Shown piece by piece: positions 26,588 through 33,856 of a stretch of DNA of 64,000 nt. Within the stretch, counting starts at the first letter, position 1, and every line of letters starts with the position of its first letter. Origin of the DNA: JAJYSO01 sp964579505 (GTDB lineage: Bacteria > Bacteroidota > Bacteroidia > Flavobacteriales > Flavobacteriaceae); the NCBI GenBank assembly GCA_964579505.1, contig CAZOGC010000014.1, positions 4,646 to 68,645 on the forward strand. The letters are read 5' to 3'. Under the pieces are notes generated by a model. The model saw nothing but the letters and a program-made list of their open reading frames with translations. It made no database searches and was not told the origin of the DNA. The translations under genes were made by a program, and so were the position numbers.

Positions 26588-27640
26588 TTATTCTTTTACC
26601 AGTTTAATTTCAAATAGCTTATCCCATTTTTTACCGGTTACATACAGCTTACCGGTTTTTTTGTTATAAGCAATACCATTGAGTACGTTGGCTTCTTTTA
26701 CATTTTTCAGATGGCTTTTTAATCCTCTAAAATCAATCACCCCTTCTACAGCGCCGGTTTTTGGGTTAATGATAAGAACCCCGTCTTTTTGCCAGGTGTT
26801 GGCATAAATTTTTCCGTTAACCCATTCTAATTCATTTACTTTATTGGCCAATACGTGTTCGGTAACCGGCTCAATATAATATTCTTCTTTTAAGGTTTTA
26901 GGGTTTAAAATCCATATTTTGTTAGTACCATCACTTTTATACAACACGTTGCCATCGTTACACAACCCCCAGCCTTCTTTGCTTTTGTTGTAGTGAAAGG
27001 TTTTCAGTTTTTTAAAGGTGTGTAAATCATATACAAAACCAACTCCTTCACGCCAGGTAAGCTGGTATATTTTTCCGTTAAGAATGGTAATTCCTTCGCC
27101 AAAATATTTTCGATTTAATTTAATGCTTTTTAATACTTTTCCAGTTTCTAAATCTATTTTTCTAAGTTCAGAAACGCCATAGAGTCCGGTGCCTTCATAA
27201 AGAGTGTCGTTATAAAATTCTAATCCTTGTGTAAAAGCATTCGGGTCGTGCGGATAGGCAGCTACAATTTTATAAGTGTATAACTGAGGGGATTTATCGG
27301 TATATAAAATAATTTTTTTTTGCGCGGTGGCAGCTTGACCACCGGTATAAATTTTTGCTGATAACAGCCTTCTTCCTAAAGGAATTTTGAGGGTAACCTT
27401 TACAGGATTGTTTTTTGTACTACTTTGTAAATAGTTTTCAGCATAAAAATATTGAACAGAATCTATAGGTAGATTACGTCTATTTTGAATAGATAGCGTA
27501 AGGGTGTCGTGTACGTGAATATCTTTTGTAGGCTGCTTAATTTTTATTGAAAAATGATTCTTCTTAGAGTTTTTGCTCTCCCCACAAGAAAGTAATAAAG
27601 CGCACAAAAAGGTGGAAACCAAAATAGTACGTGTTCTCAT
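26588..27640 (-). CDS. Glutaminyl-peptide cyclotransferase (plant/bacterial beta-propeller type), lipoprotein
   Basis: 350-residue lipoprotein (lipobox LLLSC at residues about 15-19). It converts N-terminal Gln to pyroglutamate on exported proteins. After an Ig-like segment (about 25-110) comes the five-bladed propeller: AAYPHDPNAFTQGLEFYNDTLYEGTG with the conserved FTQGL, then LTWREGVGFVYD, LYKSDGTNKIWILNP, NELEWVNGKIYANTWQ and VLNGIAYNKKTGKLYVTGKKW. The frame is open 34 codons further, but the ATG at 27638-27640 gives the signal peptide. Many exported Bacteroidota proteins begin with Gln after signal cleavage, which suits such an enzyme. Upstream of the beta-helix lipoprotein. Confidence 0.9.
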   Translation of the reverse strand: MRTRTILVSTFLCALLLSCGESKNSKKNHFSIKIKQPTKDIHVHDTLTLSIQNRRNLPIDSVQYFYAENYLQSSTKNNPVKVTLKIPLGRRLLSAKIYTGGQAATAQKKIILYTDKSPQLYTYKIVAAYPHDPNAFTQGLEFYNDTLYEGTGLYGVSELRKIDLETGKVLKSIKLNRKYFGEGITILNGKIYQLTWREGVGFVYDLHTFKKLKTFHYNKSKEGWGLCNDGNVLYKSDGTNKIWILNPKTLKEEYYIEPVTEHVLANKVNELEWVNGKIYANTWQKDGVLIINPKTGAVEGVIDFRGLKSHLKNVKEANVLNGIAYNKKTGKLYVTGKKWDKLFEIKLVKE

Positions 27641-27664
27641 AAAGCAGTAGATTTTATTAGGACA

Positions 27665-27672
27665 CAAACTTA
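27665..27672 (-). promoter_or_regulatory. Candidate -7 box of the cyclotransferase gene
   Basis: TAAGTTTG on the minus strand, 25 nt before the ATG, matches TAnnTTTG. No TTG is seen at the right distance. It lies only 22 bp from the -33 element of the divergent SRP RNA promoter, so the two transcription units share about 90 bp. Confidence 0.33.
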
Positions 27673-27694
27673 CAGAATTATCCCTAAAATTGAC

Positions 27695-27724
27695 TTGCAT
27701 AAAAAACGAAAAAATGTATCTTTG
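27695..27724 (+). promoter_or_regulatory. SRP RNA promoter
   Basis: TTG at 27695-27697, exactly 19 nt spacer, TATCTTTG at 27717-27724: a textbook Bacteroidota vegetative promoter. The RNA begins with GGCAAG four nucleotides later (27729), which fixes the start distance and can be used to calibrate the other promoters in this window. Confidence 0.78.
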
Positions 27725-27728
27725 CCCC

Positions 27729-27822
27729 GGCAAGTCCCACACAACCAGCTCCTGTTGAATCCCCCAGGGCGGGAACGCAGCAAGGGTAGACGGTCGTAGC
27801 GGTGTGATGTGGGTAGCTTGCC
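27729..27822 (+). ncRNA. ffs: Signal recognition particle RNA, bacterial small (4.5S-like)
   Basis: About 94 nt. The ends GGCAAG and CTTGCC pair, and the tip carries the conserved asymmetric loop and tetraloop region: CCCAGGGCGGGAACGCAGCAAGGG contains the GGAA-type tetraloop and the AGCAAGG symmetric-loop side that bind Ffh. The terminal stem is followed by ATTTTTTA, which probably terminates transcription. The RNA with Ffh targets inner-membrane proteins to the Sec translocon. Ends are estimated from pairing and from the promoter. Confidence 0.92.
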
Positions 27823-27919
27823 ATTTTTTATGCTCTTTTTTGAGATCATAAAATAAAAAATGGAGCTTTCTCTCCTTTTCTCCTCAGTTACGAAATTTCT
27901 TCAAATTGGTTTAAATAGC

Positions 27920-27927
27920 TATATTTG
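27920..27927 (+). promoter_or_regulatory. Probable -7 box of the SDR-fsa unit
   Basis: TATATTTG, an exact consensus -7 box, 17 nt before the SDR ATG. No well-placed TTG lies upstream; the only nearby one (27906) is too close. Confidence 0.42.
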
Positions 27928-27944
27928 CGCACTCAATTTATGCT

Positions 27945-28748
27945 ATGCCAAAAATCGTTTTCATTACCGGCGCCTCTTCCGGCATTGGTAGGGCTATAGG
28001 CGAATATTTACACCAAAAGGGCTTTAAAGTCTATGGTAGTAGCCGGCACCCCAAACAAAAAGAACGCGGAGGCATCCACTTTGTAGCCTTAGACGTTACC
28101 CGAAAAGAAACCATTACCGCTGCTATTAATTACATATACGAACGAGAAAAACGTATAGATTTTTTAATTAATAATGCGGGGAAAGGAATAGCGGGAGCTT
28201 TAGAAGAAATACCCGATGAAGAGGTAAGAAATATTTTTGAGGTAAATTATTTTGGTACGCTAAAGGTTATTAATGCGGTCATACCCATTATGCGAAAACA
28301 GCATAGCGGAATGATTATTAATATTACATCTATTGCCGGATATATGGGGTTGCCGTTTCGCGGAATCTACTCCGCTACTAAAGGTGCACTAGAGTTAACC
28401 ACCGAGGCTTATAGAATGGAGTTGAAACCATTTAATATAAAAATGACGAATGTAGCCCCGGGTGATTTTGCTACCAATATTGCCGCCGGGCGTTATTATA
28501 CGCCTGTTTATGAAGATTCTCCTTATAAAGAAAATTACGAACGATCTTTACGAGAAATGGACGAAGATGTTGACAAAGGAAAGGATCCTATTGCAATGGC
28601 CCATAAGGTTTATCATGTAATGCATCAAGAAAACCCGACTATTCATTATAAAGTTGGAGAGTTTATCCAGAAAATATCGATTGCATTAAAACATATCTTG
28701 CCCGATAAAATGTACGAAAAGATGCTGATGAAATATTATAAGCTGTAA
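27945..28748 (+). CDS. SDR family NAD(P)-dependent oxidoreductase
   Basis: 267-residue classical short-chain dehydrogenase/reductase. Rossmann motif TGASSGIG at 9-16, NNAG at 76-79, catalytic Ser129 and the YxxxK pair Tyr142/Lys146 (YSATK). The residue after the second strand region (GSSRHPK) suggests an NADP preference, by inference only. Substrate unknown. It is 33 bp upstream of fsa and probably cotranscribed with it. Confidence 0.9.
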   Translation: MPKIVFITGASSGIGRAIGEYLHQKGFKVYGSSRHPKQKERGGIHFVALDVTRKETITAAINYIYEREKRIDFLINNAGKGIAGALEEIPDEEVRNIFEVNYFGTLKVINAVIPIMRKQHSGMIINITSIAGYMGLPFRGIYSATKGALELTTEAYRMELKPFNIKMTNVAPGDFATNIAAGRYYTPVYEDSPYKENYERSLREMDEDVDKGKDPIAMAHKVYHVMHQENPTIHYKVGEFIQKISIALKHILPDKMYEKMLMKYYKL

Positions 28749-28781
28749 CTTTGTCAAAATCTTCAAAACCTTAATAAATCC

Positions 28782-29435
28782 ATGAAATTTTTTATAGATA
28801 CTGCAAATTTAGCACAGATACAAGAAGCGCAAGATATGGGCGTTCTTGACGGAGTAACAACCAATCCCTCTTTAATGGCCAAAGAAGGCATTACCGGCAC
28901 CGATAATGTTATGGCACACTACAAAAAAATCTGCGAGATTGTAGATGGCGATGTAAGTGCAGAAGTAATTTCTACTGATTTTGAAGGAATGGTAAAAGAA
29001 GGAGAAGCTTTAGCTGATTTACATCCGCAAATTGTGGTAAAAGTACCTATGATTAAAGATGGTGTAAAAGCCATGAAATATTTTAGCAATCAAGGTATCA
29101 GGACCAACTGTACGTTAGTCTTTTCTGCCGGACAAGCACTGTTAGCTGCTAAAGCCGGCGCAGCGTATGTTTCGCCTTTTATGGGAAGACTAGATGATAT
29201 TTCTTCTGACGGATTAGACTTAGTGGCTGATATCAGAATGATTTATGACAACTACGGATTTGAAACTGAAATTTTAGCGGCATCTGTGCGAAACACGATG
29301 CACATTGTAAATTGTGCTAAAATTGGTGCAGATGTAATTACCAGTCCGTTGAGTTCTATTATAGGCTTGCTAAAACACCCGTTAACTGATATTGGATTAG
29401 AAAAATTCTTAGCTGATCATAATAAAGCAAAGTAA
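28782..29435 (+). CDS. fsa: Fructose-6-phosphate aldolase / transaldolase-like protein
   Basis: 217-residue small transaldolase-family enzyme (TalC/MipB type). It starts MKFFIDTANL, carries GVTTNPSL (residues 24-31) and the Schiff-base Lys87 in VVKVPM, plus TLVFSAGQALLAAKAGAAYV and the C-terminal ASVRN signature. Such proteins act either as transaldolase in the pentose phosphate pathway or as fructose-6-phosphate aldolase; sequence alone does not settle which. A strong terminator follows 21 bp after the stop. Confidence 0.93.
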   Translation: MKFFIDTANLAQIQEAQDMGVLDGVTTNPSLMAKEGITGTDNVMAHYKKICEIVDGDVSAEVISTDFEGMVKEGEALADLHPQIVVKVPMIKDGVKAMKYFSNQGIRTNCTLVFSAGQALLAAKAGAAYVSPFMGRLDDISSDGLDLVADIRMIYDNYGFETEILAASVRNTMHIVNCAKIGADVITSPLSSIIGLLKHPLTDIGLEKFLADHNKAK

Positions 29436-29456
29436 CCTACTTCACCAAGTATTTTT

Positions 29457-29490
29457 AAAGGGAAACGCTTACTCGCGTTTCCCTTTTTTT
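29457..29490. terminator. Bidirectional intrinsic terminator after fsa
   Basis: Perfect 12-bp stem AAAGGGAAACGC (29457-29468) / GCGTTTCCCTTT (29475-29486) with loop TTACTC, followed by more T. It lies between convergent fsa and the haem-binding gene, so it can serve both. Confidence 0.85.
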
Positions 29491-29508
29491 AAAGACTTTA
29501 CTCAATGT

Positions 29509-29964
29509 TTAATAATCATTTTTTAAGGTTTGGTCAACCCAATTAATAATAGCTTGCTGCTGGTCTTTAGACAACCTACTTTCGGCATGCATTAATTGGT
29601 ATGAAGTTAATGGCATTTTATCCTTTTGTATAACTTCTTTTATTTCACGCAATTTTTTCTGTTGTTTTTTAAGTGAATACTTTTCAAATAAATTAAAATT
29701 TAGGTGAGCTTTTCCATCTTTAATATGTTTATCTAAATACCAAGCAAAAGGTTTTATCTTGTCATACCAAGGGTAGTTGGTGTTGTTGCTGTGGCAGTCA
29801 TAGCATGCATTGTGTATTAAAGTAGCAACTTGAGAGGGCACCTCATTAACCAAAATTAAATCAGTGGTTGGTACTTCATTACTCGTGTTTTTCTTTATAG
29901 GGAAAAATTGAATAACAATGAGTGCTAAAATAATAATCAATAAAATTTTATAGCGTGTTTTCAT
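29509..29964 (-). CDS. Haem-binding domain (Haem_bd) exported protein
   Basis: 151-residue protein with an N-terminal membrane anchor (about residues 7-22) and a periplasmic domain holding one c-type haem motif, Cys54-x-x-Cys57-His58 (CYDCHS), followed by NYPWYDKIKPFAWYL and the conserved MPLTSYQLMHAESRLS, as in the Haem_bd family common in Bacteroidota. It probably shuttles electrons or senses redox state. Monocistronic, reading toward the terminator shared with fsa. Confidence 0.87.
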   Translation of the reverse strand: MKTRYKILLIIILALIVIQFFPIKKNTSNEVPTTDLILVNEVPSQVATLIHNACYDCHSNNTNYPWYDKIKPFAWYLDKHIKDGKAHLNFNLFEKYSLKKQQKKLREIKEVIQKDKMPLTSYQLMHAESRLSKDQQQAIINWVDQTLKNDY

Positions 29965-30042
29965 AAAATGAATAATTGAAACAGGGTGTAAAGTATAAAT
30001 TTTTTAAAAAAATATACAAAAGATAGGTAAGAAAGTGAATAA

Positions 30043-30070
30043 TAAAAAAATCCTCGGCAAAAACCGAGGA
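30043..30070 (-). terminator. Terminator of tRNA-Met
   Basis: On the minus strand the stem TCCTCGG/CCGAGGA (30070-30064 with 30057-30051, loop of six) is followed by a run of seven T (30050-30044), 10 nt after the tRNA 3' end. Confidence 0.8.
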
Positions 30071-30080
30071 AGAAAATTTG

Positions 30081-30154
30081 TAGCGAGACCGAGATTTGAA
30101 CTCGGGACCTCCGGGTTATGAATCCGACGCTCTAACCAACTGAGCTATCTCGCC
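30081..30154 (-). tRNA. tRNA-Met (anticodon CAT)
   Basis: 74-nt cloverleaf. Acceptor GGCGAGA pairs with TCTCGCT (first pair G-U), D-arm GCTC/GAGC, anticodon loop TTCATAA, T-arm CCGAG/CTCGG with TTCAAAT, discriminator A. CCA is not encoded (the genome reads CAA). The last anticodon-stem pair is an A-C mismatch, which I recall from other flavobacterial elongator Met tRNAs, so this is not taken as decay. The first acceptor pair is not the C-A mismatch of an initiator tRNA; an elongator tRNA is more likely. A CAT anticodon could in principle be lysidine-modified for Ile. Confidence 0.94.
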
Positions 30155-30208
30155 GTCTTTTCAATTTAACCTGCAAATTATGGGCTTATGCTGCCCTCAA
30201 ATCGGCTG

Positions 30209-30238
30209 CAAATATAAACTTATTTTGAGTTCGCGCAA
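30209..30238 (-). promoter_or_regulatory. tRNA-Met promoter
   Basis: Minus strand: TTG at 30238-30236, 19-nt spacer, TATATTTG at 30216-30209. Predicted start near 30204, giving a 5' leader of about 50 nt to be removed by RNase P. Confidence 0.7.
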
Positions 30239-30325
30239 ATAACTTACAAAGAATAAATTCAATAATTTTATTTTTATACGTGCTTTAATATATCTATATT
30301 GCCCAAAACATTATATAAGAAAATT

Positions 30326-30715
30326 ATGAGTACGAAGACCAAATATCATTTGGAGTTTCCCATACAAGCGTCTCCATCTCTATTATATAGATATCTTTCA
30401 ACTCCTTCCGGATTGAGCGAATGGTTTGCCGATAATGTAAACTCACGCGGTAAAGTGTTTACCTTTATTTGGGGAGAGAGCGAAGAACAAGCCAAGTTGG
30501 TTACCAAGAAAAAAGGTGAACGTATTAAATTGAGATGGGAGGAAGATGAAGATGCAAATTCTTTCTTTGAAATGCGTATTCAGGTTGACGATATAACCAA
30601 AGATGTTTCTATCATTATTACTGACTTTGGTGAGGATGAAGATGATGTAGCAGAAGGAAAAATGTTATGGACTAATATGGTAGATGATCTAAAAAAAGTT
30701 TTAGGCTCTAAATAA
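30326..30715 (+). CDS. START-like/SRPBCC domain protein
   Basis: 129-residue acidic cytosolic protein with the helix-grip fold pattern of the START/Bet v1/AHSA1 superfamily: KYHLEFPIQASPSLLYRYLSTPSGLSEWFADNV at the start, KLRWEEDEDANSFFEMRIQVDD in the middle, and a C-terminal amphipathic helix (MLWTNMVDDLKKVLGSK). The ligand is unknown. The ATG at 30326 was preferred to a TTG at 30299 because the family begins near MSTKTKYHLEF. A 7-bp hairpin (ACCCCGT/ACGGGGT, 30746-30763) follows the stop, without an adjacent T run. Confidence 0.85.
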   Translation: MSTKTKYHLEFPIQASPSLLYRYLSTPSGLSEWFADNVNSRGKVFTFIWGESEEQAKLVTKKKGERIKLRWEEDEDANSFFEMRIQVDDITKDVSIIITDFGEDEDDVAEGKMLWTNMVDDLKKVLGSK

Positions 30716-30814
30716 ACCTCACAACCACAATTTCTTATTATTTTTACCCCGTAATCACGGGGTGTACTCCACTATTTTTTTAAATGTATTCCCCGCACAA
30801 AGTCACATATTCTT

Positions 30815-31669
30815 ATGATTAATTTGAACGGTGAGCTGCTAAAAGATGAAGAAGCCGTGTTATCTATACAAAATCGCGGATACAACTATGGCGATTCTCT
30901 TTTTGAAACAATTCGTGTTATTAATAATGAAATTATTTTTTGGGAAGATCACTATTTTCGCCTGATGGCCGGCATGCGTATCTTACGTATGGAAATACCC
31001 ATGGATTTTTCTCCTGAATATTTAGCCGAACAAATACAAGCTGTTGTAAAAGAAAGCAATTTAGATCAACAACCGGCTCGTGTAAAAATTAGTGTACACC
31101 GCAAAGAAGGCGGGTTATATAAGCCGAAACAGAAAAAAATAGGATACCTCATCCAGGCTTCGCCAATAAAAGATTCTTTTTATACATTAAATGAAAAACC
31201 TTATACCGTAGAGCTCTATAAAGATCATTATGTACAAAGTGGACTGTTGTCTTCTGTAAAGACAAATAACCGATTAATTAATGTGTTAGGGAGCATTTAT
31301 GCCACAGAAAACAAGTATGATAACTGTTTATTGCTCAACGAAAAAAAATCGGTTGTAGAAGCCTTGAACGGAAATCTTTTTTGGGTAAAAGGAAATATGA
31401 TAAAAACTCCTCCAACAAAAGAAGGCTGCATAAAAGGTATTACTCGAAAAAAATTGATTGATATTATAAAGAAAACAGCCTATACTTTTGAGGAAACCAC
31501 CTTATCTCCATTTGAGCTACAAAAGGCAGATGAGTTGTTTATTACCAATGTTATTGTAGGAATACGGCCTATAACAAACTATAGAAAAAAAGAGTATAAC
31601 AACACAGTTGCTCAAGAACTATTAGCTAAACTCAATACGGTGGCCAGAATAGAAAAGAGTGTAATTTAA
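30815..31669 (+). CDS. Fold-type IV PLP aminotransferase/lyase (PabC/IlvE family)
   Basis: 284-residue class IV aminotransferase-fold protein. Seen: NRGYNYGDSLFETIRV (residues 20-35), the PLP-binding Lys149 in SVKTNNRLINVL, and Glu182 with NGNLFWV. It may be aminodeoxychorismate lyase (PabC, folate branch), since the length and GDSLFET pattern fit, but branched-chain or D-amino-acid aminotransferase cannot be excluded. folP at 23 kb shows the folate route is present. Its stop overlaps the end of convergent yqgE by 4 bp. Confidence 0.82.
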   Translation: MINLNGELLKDEEAVLSIQNRGYNYGDSLFETIRVINNEIIFWEDHYFRLMAGMRILRMEIPMDFSPEYLAEQIQAVVKESNLDQQPARVKISVHRKEGGLYKPKQKKIGYLIQASPIKDSFYTLNEKPYTVELYKDHYVQSGLLSSVKTNNRLINVLGSIYATENKYDNCLLLNEKKSVVEALNGNLFWVKGNMIKTPPTKEGCIKGITRKKLIDIIKKTAYTFEETTLSPFELQKADELFITNVIVGIRPITNYRKKEYNNTVAQELLAKLNTVARIEKSVI

Positions 31670-32220
31670 TTGTAGTTTGGATTTTCAGGAGAATTGGCCC
31701 AGATAAGATATTCTCCTCCCAATTTTTCTAGCTTTTCTTTCCACGTAGGGCTGTTTTTTTGAGGAAATACATCAAATTCATTATCGCAAATAATCCATGA
31801 ATCGGCATTAATTTCATCGTCGAGTTGTTGAGGCATCCATCCCGAATAGCCTAAGAAAAAACGTATTTTATCAGCCGGAATGCTTCCTTTTTTAAGCTCT
31901 CTGTGTAGGATAGTAAAATCGCCACCCCAAAAAATACCGTCGGCTATTTCTACGCTTTTGGGGAGTAAATCAGGAGTGTTGTGTAAATAATATAGATTAT
32001 CTTGGTCTACAGGACCTCCTTTGTAGAGCGGAAAATCTCCTTTAATATCAGCAAGTAAATCAGAAAGTTTATAATCTGTTTTTTTATTGAGGATAAACCC
32101 AACGGAGCCTTCCTGGTTGTGTTCAGCCAAAAAAACAACGGACCGACTAAATGGAATATTGCCGGTTAAAGCCAGTTCTGCTATTAACAATTGTCCTTTT
32201 TGTGGAGCGGGTAGACTCAA
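31666..32220 (-). CDS. YqgE/AlgH family protein
   Basis: 184-residue DUF179 protein: KGQLLIAELALTGNIPFSRSVVFLAEH at the start, GFILNKKTDYKLSDLL, LYKGGPVDQDNLYYLH, FFLGYSGWMPQQLDDEI. The fold is known but the biochemical role is not. The start codon is TTG at 32220 (MSLPAPQKG). The 206 bp upstream hold the HU terminator and no gene. Confidence 0.9.
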   Translation of the reverse strand: MSLPAPQKGQLLIAELALTGNIPFSRSVVFLAEHNQEGSVGFILNKKTDYKLSDLLADIKGDFPLYKGGPVDQDNLYYLHNTPDLLPKSVEIADGIFWGGDFTILHRELKKGSIPADKIRFFLGYSGWMPQQLDDEINADSWIICDNEFDVFPQKNSPTWKEKLEKLGGEYLIWANSPENPNYN

Positions 32221-32365
32221 AATAGTTTATTTTAGACTCTAATATACAAACTTTTTTGAAATATATATATAAAACATTTTTAAATCCTTAATCGGTGGAT
32301 TCAACTATCAAGTGCAAGTATTTTAATCTAATATCTATCTAGAACTGAGCTCAAGTAAAAAATGC

Positions 32366-32395
32366 AAAAAAAAAGCCCTTCAACAGAAAGGCTTT
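32366..32395 (-). terminator. Terminator of the HU gene
   Basis: On the minus strand AAAGCCTTTC / GAAGGGCTTT (10 pairs, one G-U, loop TGTT) followed by a run of nine T. It starts about 30 bp after the HU stop. Confidence 0.82.
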
Positions 32396-32426
32396 GTCTT
32401 TGATAAAAATTCAAATAAGAGGTTGC

Positions 32427-32699
32427 TTAGTTAACTGCTTTTTGCAATTCAGAACCTGCTTTGAATTTTACAACATTTTTAGCGGCAATTTTAATAGTTT
32501 TTCCGGTTTGTGGGTTACGACCTTCACGAGCTTCACGACGTGATACGGACCAAGAGCCAAAGCCAACTAAAGATACACGGTCTCCTTTTTTAAGAGAGCC
32601 TTGAACGTTTTCTAAAAAAGATTCTAGTGCTTTTTTTGCAGCAGCTTTTGAGATTCCTGCATCTTCAGCAATTGCATCAACTAAATTTGATTTGTTCAT
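32427..32699 (-). CDS. HU-family nucleoid DNA-binding protein
   Basis: 90-residue histone-like protein that bends and compacts DNA. It has KSNLVDAIAEDAGISKAAAKKAL (helices), VSLVGFGSWSV, and the DNA-binding arm RREAREGRNPQTGKTIKIAA with the conserved GRNPQTG and its Pro. The ATG at 32697-32699 matches the family start; the longer frame would include the promoter. It has its own well-formed promoter and terminator, so it is a single-gene unit, with a short direct repeat upstream. Confidence 0.95.
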   Translation of the reverse strand: MNKSNLVDAIAEDAGISKAAAKKALESFLENVQGSLKKGDRVSLVGFGSWSVSRREAREGRNPQTGKTIKIAAKNVVKFKAGSELQKAVN

Positions 32700-32750
32700 A
32701 ATAAAAGGATTTAGATTAGGTTTGATTAAACATTCTGTCCAATTCGTCAA

Positions 32751-32780
32751 CAAATTTATAGGCTTTTCTCAGCTACACAA
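32751..32780 (-). promoter_or_regulatory. HU promoter
   Basis: Minus strand: TTG at 32780-32778, exactly 19 nt, then TAAATTTG at 32758-32751. Predicted start near 32746, leader about 47 nt. Confidence 0.75.
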
Positions 32781-32803
32781 GCCCTGACGGCACAAATAGC
32801 TTA

Positions 32804-32835
32804 AATTGTTAATAACTTTAACCAATTGTTAATAA
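32804..32835. repeat. 12-bp direct repeat with 20-bp period upstream of HU
   Basis: AATTGTTAATAA occurs at 32804-32815 and again at 32824-32835, start to start 20 bp, i.e. about two helical turns. Relative to the predicted HU start it covers roughly positions -58 to -89. It lies between the fmt stop and the HU promoter, where an activator or UP-like element could sit. Confidence 0.7.
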
Positions 32836-32884
32836 AAATGCTTGTTTTTCTCTATTTATACGCCATTCAGCATGTATAAAGGGT

Positions 32885-33832
32885 TTAGCGCATGTGGGCA
32901 TTTTCTTCTAGTCGCAAGCCGTTTAAAATTTGTTGGATGGGCATTTTTCGTTTTCCAGGAAGCTGCATTTCGTTTATTAAAATATACCCGGAATGAGTAG
33001 CAACTTTTAAGTGCTGTTTGGTCTGTATTATTTTTCCTAAACTGTAAGCGTGTTTTTTTTCTTCTACCTCTACCGAAAAAATTTTACAGCGCCATTCTTT
33101 ATTGCCATTTATCAAAATAGTCCAAGCAACCGGATAGGGGTTGAGGCCTCGTACAAAATCAACAATGTTTTGTGGGTTGGCTTGCCAATTTATTTGCGTA
33201 TTCTGAGCCGTTAATTTTGGAGCTTCTTTGTTTATGGTTGGTTGGGGTTGAGCTATGGCTTTTATATTTTCGTTAGCTATACCGGCTAGCGTGTTCGTTA
33301 CCAAAATGGCGCCTTCTGTCATTAACTTGTCGTGCAAGCTGCCGGCAGTTTCTTGTGGCGTGATAGGCACTGCCTTTTGAGCAATTATTTTTCCTGTATC
33401 AATCTTTTCATCTAAGAAAAAAGTGGTTACACCGGTTTGTTTTTCGCCATTAATAATAGCCCAATTAATAGGCGCAGCTCCCCGGTAATCAGGTAGGAGT
33501 GAAGCGTGTAAATTAAATGTTCCTAGTTTTGGGAAACTCCACACTTTTTTAGGGAGCATACGAAAAGCTACTACCACGGCTACATCGGGTTGTAGCGTAT
33601 CTAATGTTTCTTGAAAAGAATCTGCTTTGAGGTTTGCCGGTTGGTAAACCGGTAAATTTTGTTGTAGTGCGTATTTTTTTACCGCAGAAAGGTGCATTTT
33701 TTGCCCCCGTCCTGCAGGTTTGTCAGGAACGGTAACCACCCCTACAACCGTATAGTTTTCTTTAAGAATGTGCGCCAAAATGTGTGCGGCAAATTCTGGG
33801 GTACCCATAAATAACACGCGTATATTTTTCAT
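32885..33832 (-). CDS. fmt: Methionyl-tRNA formyltransferase
   Basis: 315-residue enzyme that formylates initiator Met-tRNA using 10-formyl-tetrahydrofolate. It shows the N-terminal LFMGTPEFAAHIL, the catalytic loop with LHASLLPDYRGAAPINWAI (Asn-His-Asp type site with NLHAS), SLHDKLM and the C-terminal OB-like domain with RGLNPYPVAWT. ATG at 33830-33832, 24 bp after recQ in the AAA ATPase-recQ-fmt run. Confidence 0.95.
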   Translation of the reverse strand: MKNIRVLFMGTPEFAAHILAHILKENYTVVGVVTVPDKPAGRGQKMHLSAVKKYALQQNLPVYQPANLKADSFQETLDTLQPDVAVVVAFRMLPKKVWSFPKLGTFNLHASLLPDYRGAAPINWAIINGEKQTGVTTFFLDEKIDTGKIIAQKAVPITPQETAGSLHDKLMTEGAILVTNTLAGIANENIKAIAQPQPTINKEAPKLTAQNTQINWQANPQNIVDFVRGLNPYPVAWTILINGNKEWRCKIFSVEVEEKKHAYSLGKIIQTKQHLKVATHSGYILINEMQLPGKRKMPIQQILNGLRLEENAHMR

Positions 33833-33856
33833 TTTAATAGGATTAATAATATAAAA

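Noticed and set aside
30081..30154. Possible tRNA pseudogene because of an A-C mismatch at the end of the anticodon stem and no encoded CCA
   Set aside because: All other stems are intact, promoter and terminator are good, and the mismatch recalls other flavobacterial Met tRNAs.
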